Below the pieces are notes generated by a model that saw nothing but the letters and a program-made list of their open reading frames with translations, ran no database searches and had not been told where the DNA came from. From Toxotes chatareus (Eukaryota; Chordata; Actinopteri; Toxotidae): a stretch of 64,000 nucleotides of DNA. The stretch is taken from the NCBI GenBank assembly GCA_016801885.1, contig CM028896.1:3596001-3660000 (forward strand), given 5' to 3'. Shown piece by piece: positions 13,501 to 28,500 of the stretch. Within the stretch, counting starts at the first letter, position 1, and each line of letters opens with the position of its first letter. Both the position numbers and the translations under genes were made by a program.

Positions 13501-16500
13501 TTTGCACACATTTGAGGTAAAAAAATTTTGACTTTTTGGCGATTTTGCGCCTTACTATACTATGACGTTTTTTATGACATTTTGAGGTCAAAAAAAATTT
13601 TTTGACTTTTTTGCGATTTTGACGCCTTACTATATATATGACGTTTTTTATGACATTTGAGGTCAAAAAAAAAATTTTTTTGACTTTTTTGGCGATTTTG
13701 GCATTACTATACTATGGCGTTTTTTATGACATTTTGAGGTCAAAAAAAAAAAAATTTGACTTTTTGGCGATTTTTGCGCCTTACTATACTATGACGTTTT
13801 TTATGACATTTTGAGGTCAAAAAAATTTTTGACTTTTTGGCGATTTTGACGCCTACTACTATACTATGGCGTTTTTTTATGACATTTTGAGGTCAAAAAA
13901 AAAAATTGACTTTTTTTGGCGATTTTGGCGCTTACTATACTATGGCGTTTTTTATGACATTTTGAGGTCAAAAACTTTTTTGGCGAAAAAATACTTTGAC
14001 GTTTTTATGACATTTTGAGGTCAAAAAATTTTTGACTTTTTGGCTATTTTGGCTACTATACTATGACGTTTTTTATGACATTTGAGGTCAAAAAAAATTT
14101 TTGACTTTTTTGGGCGATTTTGGCATACTATATACTATGACGTTTTTTATGACATTTTGAGGTCAAAAAAATTTTTTGACTTTTTTGGCGATTTTGGCCT
14201 ATACTATACTATGGCGTTTTTTTATGACATTTTGAGGTCAAAAAAAAAAAAAAATTTGACTTTTTGGCGATTTTGACTTTTTGCCTTACTATACTATGAC
14301 GTTTTTATGACATTTTGAGGTCAAAAAATTTTTGACTTTTTGGCGAAAAAACAGCTTACTATACTATGACGTTTTTTATGACATTTTGAGGTCAAAAAAA
14401 TTTTTGACTTTTTTGGCGATTTTGGCCTTACTATACTATGACGTTTTTTATGACATTTGAGGTCAAAAATTTTTTGACTTTTTGGCCGATTTTGACGCCT
14501 TACTATACTATACTATTTATGACGTTTTTTTGACATTTTGAGGTCAAAAAAAATTGACTTTTTGACTTTTTGAGGTCAAAAAATTTTTGACTTTTGGCGA
14601 TTTTTGGCGCCTATATACTATAGCGTTTTTATGACATTTTGAGGTCAAAAAAATTTTTTGACTTTTTGGCGATTTTGGCAAACCTACTATACTATGGCGT
14701 TTTTTATGACATTTTGAGGTCAAAAAAATTTTTGACTTTTTTGGCGATTTTGGCGCTACTACTATACTATAGCGTTTTTTTTGACATTTTGAGGTCAAAA
14801 AAAAAATGACTTTTTTTGGCGATTTTGGCGCTTACTATACTATGACGTTTTTTTTTTATGACATTTTGAGGTCAAAAAAAATTTACTTTTTTTTTGGCGA
14901 AAAACTACTATATACTATGATGTTTTTTATGACATTTTGAGGTCAAAAAAAATTTTTTGACTTTTTGGCGATTTTGCGCCTTACTATACTATGACGTTTT
15001 TATGACATTTTGATGACATTTTTGAGGTTTTTTTTTTATTATGACTTTTTTATGACATTTTGTCAAAAAAAAAATTTTGACTTTTTTATACTATACTATA
15101 CTATGCGTTTTTTTTTATGACATTTTGAGGTCAAAAAAAATTTTGACTTTTTGGCGATTTTGGCCTTACTATACTATATGACGTTTTTTATGACATTTTG
15201 AGGTCAAAAAAATTTTTGACTTTTTTGCCGATTTTGGCCTTACTATACTATAGCGTTTTTTATGACATTTGAGGTCAAAAAATTTTTGACTTTTTTGGCG
15301 ATTTTGGCGCCTTACTATACTATGGCGTTTTTTTATGACATTTTGAGGTCAAAAAAATTTTTGACTTTTTTGGCGATTTTGGCGCCTTACTATACTATGG
15401 CGTTTTTATGACATTTTGAGGTCAAAAAAATTTTTGACTTTTTGGCGAAAAAAACCTACTATACTATATGCGCGTTTTTATGACATTTTGAGGTCAAAAA
15501 ATTTTTTGACTTTTTTGCGGCGATTTTGCATGCCTACTATACTATAGCGTTTTTTATGACATTTTGAGGTCAAAAAAATTTTGACTTTTTTTGGCGATTT
15601 TGGCCTTACTATACTATAGGCGTTTTTTTATGACATTTGAGGTCAAAAAATTTTTTGACTTTTTGGCGATTTTTTGCCTACTATACTATGGCGTTTTTTT
15701 TGACATTTTGAGGTCAAAAAAAAATTTTGACTTTTTTGGCCGATTTTGGCATATACTATACTATGCGTTTTTTATGACATTTTGAGGTCAAAAAAAAATT
15801 TTGACTTTTTTGGCGATTTTGACAAAAAGCTTACTATATACTATGGCGTTTTTTTATGACATTTGAGGTCAAAAAAAAATTTTTGACTTTTTTGGCGATT
15901 TTGGCGCTTACTATACTTTTTTTATGACATTTGAGGTTTTTTTGATGACATTTATACTATAGGTTTTTATGACATTTTGAGGTCAAAAAAATTGACTTTT
16001 TGGCGATTTTGCATATACTATACTATGGCGTTTTTTATGACATTTTGAGGTCAAAAAAATTTTGACTTTTTGGCGATTTTGGCAACCTACTATACTATGA
16101 CGTTTTTTATGACATTTTGAGGTCAAAAAAAATTTTTTTTTTTTTGCATTTTTTTGACTATACTATATACGTTTTTATGACATTTGAGGTCAAAAAATTT
16201 TTTGACTTTTTGCCTATATGACGTTTTTTATGACATTTTGAGGTCAAAAAATTTTTTGACTTTTTGGCGATTTTGACGCCATACTATATATGACGTTTTT
16301 TATGACATTTTGAGGTCAAAAATTTTTTTTTTTTGCCGATTTTGGCGCCTTACTATACTATAGCGTTTTTTATGACATTTGAGGTCAAAAAAAAATTTTG
16401 ACTTTTTTGGCGATTTTGGCCTTACTATACTATGATTTTTTTTTATGACATTTTGAGGTCAAAAAAAAATTTTGACTTTTTGGCGGCGATTTTGGCCTTA

Positions 16501-19500
16501 CTATACTATATACGTTTTTTATGACATTTTGAGGTCAAAAATTTTTTGACTTTTTTGGCGATTTTGACCTACTATACTATAGCGTTTTTTTTATGACATT
16601 TTGAGGTCAAAAAAAATTTTGACTTTTTGGCGATTTTATACTATGACGTTTTTATGACTATACTATGACTTTTTTATATACATTTTTTATGACATTTTCA
16701 AAAAAAAATTTTTTTTTTTTGGCGATTTTTATGCATTTGATACTATATACTATGGCGTTTTTTATGACATTTTGAGGTCAAAAAAAAAATTTTATACTAC
16801 TACTTTTTTTTATGACATTTTGAGGTCAAAAAAAATTTTGACTTTTTGCCGATTTTGGCATACTATATACTATGACGTTTTTTATGACATTTTGAGGTCA
16901 AAAAAATTTTGACTTTTTTGGCGAAAAATTTTGGCCTACTACTATACTATGACGTTTTTTATGACATTTTGAGGTCAAAAAAATTTTGACTTTTTTTGGC
17001 GATTTTGGCGCCTACTATACTATGGCGTTTTTATGACATTTTGAGGTCAAAAAAATTTTGACTTTTTTTGCGATTTTTGCCATATACTACTACTATGGCG
17101 TTTTTTATGACATTTGAGGTCAAAAAAAATTTTGACTTTTGGCGATTTTGGCCTTACTACTATACTATGGCGTTTTTTATGACATTTTGAGGTCAAAAAA
17201 TTTTTGACTTTTTGGCGATTTTGATTTTGCGCTTACTATACTATGACGTTTTTATGACATTTTGAGGTCAAAAAATTTTTTGACTTTTTTGCGATTTTGC
17301 GCATTACTATACTATGACGTTTTTTATGACATTTTGAGGTCAAAAAAACTGACTTTTTTTGACGATTTTTATACTATGCGTTTTTTGACATTTTGAGGTA
17401 TAAAATTTTTTGACTTTTTTTTACTATACTATGACGTTTTTTATGACATTTTGAGGTCAAAAAAAACTTTTTTTTTTGATTTTGACAAAAGGTCAAAAAA
17501 ATTTTTGACTTTTGGCGATTTACTATATACTATATGCGTTTTTTTGACATTTGAGGTCAAAAAAAAATTTTGACTTTTTGGCGATTTTGGCCTTACTATA
17601 CTATGACGTTTTTATGACATTTTGAGGTCAAAAAAAAATTTGACTTTTTTTGGCGAAAAAAACGCCTACTACTATACTATGAGCGTTTTTTATGACATTT
17701 TGAGGTCAAAAAAATTTTTGACTTTTTGGCGATTTGATTTACTATACTTTTTATGACTATACTATACTATGTTTTTTTATGACATTTTGAGGTCAAAAAA
17801 ATTTTCAACTTTTTTGGCGATTTTGGCGCTTACTATACTATGGCGTTTTTTATGACATTTTGAGGTCAAAAAAAATTTTTGACTTTTTTGGCGATTTTGG
17901 CGCCTTACTATACTATACTTTTTTATGACATTTTGAGGTTTTTTTGACATTTTGAGGTCAAAAAAAATTTTACTATACTTTTTTTTATGACATTTGAGGT
18001 CAAAAAATTTTGACTTTTTGGCTATTTATACGTTTACTATATATGACATTTTTATGACATTTTGAGGTCAAAAAATTTTGACTTTTTGGCCGATTTTGGC
18101 CTATACTATACTATGGCGTTTTTATGACATTTTGAGGTCAAAAAAATTTTTGACTTTTTTTGCGAAAAAAAACATTACTATACTATGGCGTTTTTATGAC
18201 ATTTTGAGGTCAAAAAAAATTTTTGACTTTTTTGCGATTTTGGCGCCTACTATACTATGGCGTTTTTTATGACATTTTGAGGTCAAAAAAATTTTTTGAC
18301 TTTTTTTTGGCGATTTTGGCCTTACTATACTATACTATAGCGTTTTTATGACATTTTGAGGTCAAAAAAATTTTTGACTTTTTTGCCGATTTTGACGCCT
18401 TACTATACTATACTATGATTTTTTTATGACATTTGAGGTCAAAAAAAATTTTGACTTTTTTTTTTGCGAATTTTGGCGCCTTATACTATATGACGTTTTT
18501 TATGACATTTTGAGGTCAAAAAAATTTTTGACTTTTTTTTTGATTACTACTACTATGACGTTTTTTTACATTTTGAGGTCTATGGCGTTTTTTTTTTGAC
18601 ATTTTGAGGTATAAATGACGTTTTTATGACATTTTGAGGTCAAAAAAATTTTGACTTTTTGGCGGCGATTTTGGCCTTACTATACTATACTATGTTTTTT
18701 TATGACATTTTGAGGTCAAAAAAAATTTTTTTTTTTTGGCGATTTTGGCGCTTACTATACTATACGTTTTTTTGACATTTTGAGGTCAAAAAATTTTTTT
18801 GACTTTTTTGGCGATTTTACACCTTACTATACTATGGCGTTTTTTATGACATTTGAGGTCAAAAAAATTTTTGACTTTTTGGATTTTGGCCTTACTATAC
18901 TATATATTTTTTATGACATTTTGAGGTCAAAAAAAAATTTTTTTTTTGGCGATTTGACTTTTACTATGGCGTTTTTGACATTTGAGGTCAAAAAAATTTT
19001 GACTTTTTGCGATTTTTATTGACTATACTATACTATGGCGTTTTTATGACATTTTGAGGTCAAAAAAAAAAATTTGACTTTTTTGGCGATTTTGGCGCCT
19101 ATACTATACTATGACGTTTTTTATGACATTTTGAGGTCAAAAAAAATTTTTTGACTTTTGGCGATTTTGGCGCTTACTATATACTATGGCGTTTTTTATG
19201 ACATTTTGAGGTCAAAAAAAAATTTTGACTTTTTGGCGAAAAAAACTTTTGCTATACTACTATATAGCGTTTTTTATGACATTTTGAGGTCAAAAAAAAA
19301 TTTTTGACTTTTTTGGCGATTTTGGCCATTACTATACTATATGGCGTTTTTTTTATGACATTTGAGGTCAAAAAAAATTTTGACTTTTTTTTGGCGATTA
19401 CTATACTATGACGTTTTTTATGACATTTTGAGGTCAAAAAAATTTTTTTTGGCGATTTTGGCATACTTACTATACTACTTTTTTATGATTTTGAGGTCAA

Positions 19501-22500
19501 AAAATTTTGACTTTTTTGGCGATTTTTTACTATACTATACTATGACGTTTTTTTTATGACATTTTGAGGTCAAAAAATTTTTTTGACTTTTTTGGCGATT
19601 TTGGCGCCTTACTATACTATGACGTTTTTTATGACATTTGAGGTCAAAAAAAATTTTTTTGACTTTTTTGGCGATTTTGGCATATACTATACTATGATGT
19701 TTTTTATGACATTTTGAGGTCAAAAAAAAAAATTTTTGACTTTTTTGGCGAAAAAATTTTTTTTTGGCGGCGCTTACTATATATATGACGTTTTTTATGA
19801 CATTTTGAGGTCAAAAAAAATTTTTGACTTTTTTGGCGATTTTGACGCCTACTACTATACTATGACGTTTTTATGACATTTTGAGGTCAAAAAAAAAATT
19901 TTGACTTTTGGCCGAAAAAAACGCCTTACTATACTATATGCGTTTTTTATGACATTTGAGGTCAAAAAAAAATTTTGACTTTTTTGGCGATTTTGACGCC
20001 TTACTATACTATATGGCGTTTTTTTTTTGACATTTTGAGGTCAAAAAAAATTTTGACTTTTTTGGCGATTTTGGCCTATACTATACTATGATGTTTTTAT
20101 GACATTTTGAGGTCAAAAAAAATTTTGACTTTTTGGCGATTTTGGCATTACTATACTATATGCGTTTTTATGACATTTTGAGGTCAAAAAATTTTGACTT
20201 TTTTTGGCGATTTTGACGCCTACTATACTATATGACGTTTTATGACATTTTGAGGTCAAAAAAAAATTTTGACTTTTTGGGCGATTTTGGCCTTACTATA
20301 CTATGGCGTTTTTTATGACATTTGAGGTCAAAAAAATTTTGACTTTTTTTTTTACTATACTATGCCAAAAAAATTTTTTTTTGGCGATTATATACTATAC
20401 TATGGCGTTTTTTATGACATTTTGAGGTCAAAAAAAATTTTTGACTTTTTGGCGAAAAAACGCCTACTATACTATATGCGTTTTTTGACATTTTGAGGTC
20501 AAAAAAAATTTTGACTTTTTTGGCGATTTTGGCCTTACTATACTATAGCGTTTTTTTTATGACATTTTGAGGTCAAAAAAAATTTTTTGACTTTTTTTGG
20601 CGATTTTGCGCTTACTATACTATATGACGTTTTTTATGACATTTTGAGGTCAAAAAAATTTTTGACTTTTTTTGGCGATTTTGGCATATACTATACTATG
20701 GCGTTTTTTATGACATTTGAGGTCAAAAAAATTTTTGACTTTTTTTGGCGATTTTTATGACATTTTGGTCAAAAATATACTATATACTATGCGTTTTTTA
20801 TGACATTTTGAGGTCAAAAAAAAATTTTGACTTTTTGGCGATTTTGCAGCTACTATACTATATATGACGTTTTTATGACATTTTGAGGTCAAAAAAAATT
20901 TTTTTGACTTTTTTGGCGATTTTGACAATTACTATATACTATAGCGTTTTTTATGACATTTTGAGGTCAAAAAAAAATTTGACTTTTTTGGCGATTTTGG
21001 CGCCTTACTATACTATACGTTTTTATATGACATTTTGAGGTCAAAAAAAACTTTTGACTTTATTTATGGCGTTTTTTATGACATTTTGAGGTCAAAAAAA
21101 AATTTTGACTTTTTGGCGAAAAAACCCTTACTATACTATGGCGTTTTTTATGACATTTTGAGGTCAAAAAATTTTTTTTTGACTTTACTATACTATGACG
21201 TTTTTTATGACATTTTGGTCAAAAAATTTTTTTGACTTTTGCGCGATTTGCTATACTATACTATGCGTTTTTATGACATTTTGATCAAAAATGACATTTT
21301 TTTTTTTTTGGCGATTTGCGCCTACTATACTATACGTTTTTTTATGACATTTTGAGGTCAAAAAAAAAATGACTTTTTTTTGGCGATTTTGGCATTACTA
21401 CTATATATATAGCGTTTTTTTTTATGACATTTTGAGGTCAAAAAAATTTTTGACTTTTTTGGCGATTTGGCAACATACTACTATACTATATGGTTTTTTA
21501 TGACATTTTGAGGTCAAAAAAAATTTTGACTTTTTTTGGCGATTTTGGCCATACTATACTATACTATATGACGTTTTTTATGACATTTTGAGGTCAAAAA
21601 TTTTTTGACTTTTTTGGGCGATTTTGGCCTTTTTGGCCTACTATACTATACTATGCGTTTTTATGACATTTTGAGGTCAAAAAATTTTTTGACTTTTGGC
21701 GATTTTGACATACTACTATACTATGACGTTTTTTATGACATTTGAGGTCAAAAAAATTTTTGACTTTTTGCCGATTTGGCGCCTACTACTATACTATGAC
21801 GTTTTTATGACATTTTGAGGTCAAAAAAAATTTTTTGACTTTTTTTGCGATTTTGGCGCCTATACTATACTATGGCGTTTTTTATGACATTTGAGGTCAA
21901 AAAAAATTTTGACTTTTTGGCGGCGAAAAAAGCGCTATACTATACTATATGTTTTTTTTTTATGACATTTTGAGGTCAAAAATTTTTGACTTTTTGGCGA
22001 AAAAAACCTTACTATACTATGGCGTTTTTTATGACATTTTTGAGGTCAAAAAAAAAAAATTTTGACTTTTTTGGCGATTTTGCACCTTACTATACTATAC
22101 GTTTTTTATGACATTTGAGGTCAAAAATTTTTTGACTTTTTTTTGCGAAAAAAAAAAACTATACTATGACGTTTTTATGACATTTTGAGGTCAAAAAAAA
22201 TTTTTGACTTTTTTGCGATTTTGGCCTTACTATACTATGACGTTTTTTATGACATTTTGAGGTCAAAAAAAATTTTGACTTTTGGCGATTTTGGCCTACT
22301 ATATACTATGGCGTTTTTATGACATTTTGAGGTCAAAAAAAATTTTGACTTTTTGGCGATTTTGCGCCTTACTATACTATGGCGTTTTTATGATGACATT
22401 TTGAGGTTTGGCGAAAAATTTTATACTATGACTTTTTTATGACATTTGAGGTCAAAATTTTTTATACTATGGCGTTTTTTTACGACATTTATGAGGTCAA

Positions 22501-25500
22501 AAACATTTTTTGAAAAAAAAACTTGACTTTTGGCGGCGACTACTATACTATATGCGTTTTTTTTTTTGAGGTGACATTTTGAGGTCAAAAAAAAATTTTG
22601 ACTTTTTTGGCGATTTTTGGCCTTATACTATACTATGGCGTTTTTTATGACATTTTGAGGTCAAAAAAAAATTTTGACTTTTTGCGAAAAAAAACATTAC
22701 TACTACTATACTATGGCGTTTTTTTTATGACATTTTGAGGTCAAAAAAAAATTTGACTTTTTTTTGCGATTTTGGCCTTACTATACTATGGCGTTTTTTA
22801 TGACATTTTGAGGTCAAAAAAAAATTTTTGACTTTTTTGGCGATTTTGGCATATACTATACTATGACGTTTTTATGACATTTTGAGGTCAAAAAATTTTT
22901 TTGACTTTTTGGCGATTTTTGGCGCCTTACTATACTATATACGTTTTTTTATGACATTTTGAGGTCAAAAAAAATTTTTTGACTTTTTGCGATTTTGGCC
23001 TTACTATACTATGACGTTTTTTTATGACATTTTGAGGTCAAAAAAAAAATTTTTTTTTTTTTGCGATTTTGCCTATACTATACTATACTATGACGTTTTT
23101 TATGACATTTTGAGGTCAAAAAAAAAATTTTGACTTTTTTGGCGATTTTGGCCTTACTACTATACTATGGCGTTTTTATGACATTTTGAGGTCAAAAAAA
23201 AAACTGACTTTTTTGCGATTTTGGCGCCTTACTATACTATACTATACGTTTTTTTATGACATTTTGAGGTCAAAAAAAACTTTTTTGACTTTTTATGCGT
23301 TTTTATGACATTTTGAGGTCAAAAAAAAAATTTTTGACTTTTTTGCGATTTTGCTATATACTATATGCGTTTTTTATGACATTTTGAGGTCAAAAAAATT
23401 TTGACTTTTTGGCGATTTTGCGCCTTACTATACTATGCGTTTTTTATGACATTTTGAGGTCAAAAAAATTTTGACTTTTTTGGCGATTTTGGCCTACTAT
23501 ACTATGGCGTTTTTTATGACATTTTGAGGTCAAAAAAAAATTTTGACTTTTTTTTGCGATTTTGCACCTTACTATACTATGGCGTTTTTTATGACATTTT
23601 GAGGTCAAAAAAAATTTTTGACTTTTTTGGCGAAAAAAACGCCTTACTATACTATGAGCGTTTTTTTATGACATTTGAGGTCAAAAAAAAAACTTTTTGG
23701 CTTTTTTGCGAAAAAAACGCCTACTATACTATGATGTTTTTTATGACATTTTGAGGTCAAAAAATTTTTTTTGACTTTTTTGGCGATTTTGATTTTATAT
23801 ACTATACTATATGGTTTTTATGACATTTGAGGTCAAAAAATTTTTGAGGTCAAAAATGGCGTTTTTTGACATTTGAGGTCAAAAAAACTGACTTTTTTGC
23901 CTTTTGCCTATACTATATAGCGTTTTTTTTGACATTTTGAGGTCAAAAAAATTTTTTGACTTTTTTGGCGATTTTGGCGCCTTACTATACTATGACGTTT
24001 TTTATGACATTTTGAGGTCAAAAAAATTTTTTGACTTTTTGGCGATTTGATTTTATACTATGACTTTTTATGACATATGAGGTTTTTTTTGACATTTTGA
24101 GGTCAAAAAAATGATTTTGACTTTTTTTGAGGTCAAAAATTTTTTGACTTTTTTTTGCCGATTTTGGCCTATACTATACTATGGCGTTTTTTATGACATT
24201 TTGAGGTCAAAAAAAATTTTGACTTTTTGGCGATTTTGCGCATACTACTATACTATGGCGTTTTTTTGACATTTTGAGGTCAAAAAAAAATTTGACTTTT
24301 TTTGGCCGAAAAACATACTACTATACTATGACGTTTTTTATGACATTTTGAGGTCAAAAAAAATTTTGACTTTTTGGCGATTTTGGCATTACTATACTAT
24401 GGCGTTTTTTATGACATTTTGAGGTCAAAAAAAAATTTTGACTTTTTTTGGCGAAAAAACGCCTTACTATACTATACTATAGCGTTTTTTATGACATTTT
24501 GAGGTCAAAAAAAAAAAATTTTTGATGACTTTTTTGGCGAAAAAATTTATGCAGTTTTTATACTATTTTATGACATTTGAGGTCAAAAAAATTTATGACA
24601 TTTGAGGTCAAAAAATTTTTGACTTTTTTGGTCAAAAAATTTTTTTGACTTTTTGGCGATTTTGGCTACTATACTATGGCGTTTTTTATGACATTTTGAG
24701 GTCAAAAAAAATTTTGACTTTTTTGCGATTTTGGCCTTACTATACTATGACGTTTTTTATGACATTTTGAGGTCAAAAAAAAATTTTTGACTTTTTTTGC
24801 GAAAAAAACGCCTTATATATACTATGACGTTTTTATGACATTTTGAGGTCAAAAAAAATTTTGACTTTTTTGGCGATTTTGGCCTATACTATACTATGGC
24901 GTTTTTTATGACATTTTGAGGTCAAAAAATTTTTTGACTTTTTTGCGAATTTTGCGCCTTACTATACTATGACGTTTTTGATGACATTTTGAGGTCAAAA
25001 AAATTTTTTGACTTTTGGCGAAAAAAATGACTATACTATGAGCGTTTTTATGACATTTGAGGTCAAAAAAAAAATTTTTTTTTGCCGCCGATTTTGACTA
25101 CTATACTATGGCGTTTTTATGACATTTGAGGTCAAAAAATTTTTTTTGACTTTTTTTGGCGATTTTTTGGCCTTATACTATACTATGAGCGTTTTTGACA
25201 TTTTGAGGTCAAAAAAAAATTTTTGACTTTTTGGCGATTTTGGCCTACTACTATACTATGACGTTTTTTATGACATTTTGAGGTCAAAAAAATTTTGACT
25301 TTTTTTTTGGCGATTTTGGCATATACTACTATACTATGGCGTTTTTTATGACATTTTGAGGTCAAAAAAAATTTTGACTTTTTTTGGCGATTTTGGCATA
25401 TACTATACTATGGCGTTTTTTATGACATTTTGAGGTCAAAAAAAATTTTTGACTTTTTTGGCGATATTTGGCGTTTTACTACATACTATGAAAAAAATTT

Positions 25501-28500
25501 TTTGACATTTTGAGGTCAAAAAAATGACGTTTTGACTTTTTTGAGGTCAAAAAATTTTGACTTTTTGGCCGATATATACTATATACTATGACGTTTTTTA
25601 TGACATTTTGAGGTCAAAAAAAATTTTTGACTTTTTGGCCGAAAAAAGCGCCTACTATACTATGACGTTTTTTATGACATTTTGAGGTCAAAAAAAATTT
25701 TGACTTTTTTTTGGCGATTTTGCCTTACTATACTATACTATTTTTTATGACGTTTTTTCATGACATTTTGAGGATTTTGGCGCCTTACTACTATACTATG
25801 GCGTTTTTTAAAAAAAAAATTTTGACTTTTTTTTGCGAAAAAAAGCGCTTACTATACTATGGCGTTTTTTATGACATTTTGAGGTCAAAAAAAATTTTTT
25901 GACTTTTGGCGAAAAAAGCTACTATACTATGAGCGTTTTATGACATTTTGAGGTCAAAAAAATTTTGACTTTTTTTTGGCGAAAAAAAATACTATACTAT
26001 GGCGTTTTTTATGACATTTTGAGGTCAAAAAAATTTTGACTTTTTGGCGATTTTGGCCTTACTACTATACTATGACGTTTTTTATGACATTTTGAGGTCA
26101 AAAAAATTTTTGACTTTTTTTGGCGAAAAAACGCCTACTATACTATGAGCGTTTTTTATGACATTTTGAGGTCAAAAAAATTTTTTGACTTTTTTTGGCG
26201 ATTTTGACATACTTACTATACTATGGCGTTTTTATGACATTTTGAGGTCAAAAAATTTTTTGACTTTTTTGGCGATTTTGGCGCCTTACTATACTATAAA
26301 AAATTTTTGCGTTTTGACGTTTTTTATGACATTTTGAGGTCAAAAAATTTTTTGACTTTTTTGGCGAAAAAAGCATACTACTATACTATATGTTTTTTTT
26401 ATGACATTTTGAGGTCAAAAAAAATTTTTTGACTTTTTTGGCGATTTTGGCATATACTATACTATGGCGTTTTTTTTGACATTTGAGGTCAAAAAAAAAT
26501 TTTGACTTTTTTGCCGATTTTGGCCTTACTATACTATGGCGTTTTTTTATGACATTTTGAGGTCAAAAAAATTTTTGACTTTTTTTATACTATGAAAAAA
26601 ATGCATATACTATACTATGACGTTTTTTTTATGACATTTTGAGGTCAAAAAAAAAATTTTGACTTTTTGGCGATTTTGGCCTACTACTATACTATGACGT
26701 TTTTTTATGACATTTTGAGGTCAAAAAATTTTTGACTTTTTTTTGCGAAAAAAAGCATATACTATACTATAGCGTTTTTTATGACATTTTGAGGTCAAAA
26801 AAATTTTTGACTTTTTTGGCGATTTTGACATACTACTATACTATGGCGTTTTTTATGACATTTTGAGGTCAAAAAAATTTTTGACTTTTTTGCGATTTTG
26901 GCATACTACTATACTATGAGCGTTTTTTATGACATTTTGAGGTCAAAAAAATTTTTGACTTTTTTGGCGAAAAAAACGCCTTACTATATACTATGGCGTT
27001 TTTTATGACATTTTGAGAGGTCAAAAATTTTTTGACTTTTTTGGCCGAAAAAAATTTATACTTACTATGACGTTTTTTATGACATTTGAGGTCAAAAATT
27101 TTTTTTGCGATTACTACTATACTATGACGCGTTTTTTATGATTTTGAGGTCAAAAAAATTTTGACTTTTTTGGCGATTTTGACATACTACTATACTATAT
27201 GCGTTTTTTATGACATTTTGAGGTCAAAAAAATTTTTTTTTTTTTGGCGATTTTGACGCCTTACTATACTATGACGTTTTTTATGACATTTTGAGGTCAA
27301 AAAATTTTTGACTTTTTGGCGAAAAACCTTACTACTATACTATGACGTTTTTTATGACATTTGAGGTCAAAAAATTTTTTGACTTTTTGCGAAAAAAAAA
27401 AATTTTGATTTTGCCTTACTATACTATGGCGTTTTTTATGACATTTTGAGGTCAAAAAAAAATTTGACTTTTTTGGCCGATTTTGAAAAAATACTATACT
27501 ACTATGCGTTTTTTATGACATTTTGAGGTCAAAAAAAATTTTGACTTTTTTGGCGATTTTGACATATACTTACTATACTATGACGTTTTTTATGACATTT
27601 TGAGGTCAAAAAATTTTTTGACTTTTTTGGCGGCGAAAAAAGCGCCTTACTATACTATGGCGTTTTTATGACATTTTGAGGTCAAAAAAAAATTTGACTT
27701 TTTGGCGCGAAAAAATATATGGCGTACTATACTATGACGTTTTTTTTGACATTTTGAGGTCAAAAAATTTTTTTTTTTTTTTGACATTTTGACAAAAATT
27801 TTGACTATACTATACTATGCGTTTTTTATGATGACATTTTGAGGTCAAAAAAATTTTTTGACTTTTTTTTGCGATTTTGGCGCCTTACTATACTATGAGC
27901 GTTTTTTATGACATTTTGAGGTCAAAAAATTTTGACTTTTTTGGCGATTTTGGCATTATACTATACTATGGCGTTTTTTATGACATTTTGAGGTCAAAAA
28001 AATTTTGACTTTTTGGCGATTTTGCGCCTTACTACTATACTATACTATGAGTTTTTTTGACATTTTGAGGTCAAAAAAAAAAAATTTTGGCGAAAAAAAT
28101 GGCGTTTTTTATACTATACTATGACGTTTTTTATGACATTTTGAGGTCAAAAAAAAATTTTGACTTTTTTGGCGAAAAAAAACCTACTACTATACTATGA
28201 TGTTTTTTTTATGACATTTTGAGGTCAAAAAAATTTTGACTTTTTTTGGCGATTTTGACGCCTACTACTATACTATGACGTTTTTTATGACATTTTGAGG
28301 TCAAAAAAATTTTTGACTTTTTGGCGAAAAAACGCCTATACTATACTATGGCGTTTTTATGACATTTTGAGGTCAAAAAAATTTTTGACTTTTTTTTTGG
28401 ATTTTTGAAAGCTTACCTACTATACTATATGACGTTTTTTTATGACATTTTGAGGTCAAAAAAAATTTTTTTTATGACTTTTTGCGAAAAAAACCTATAC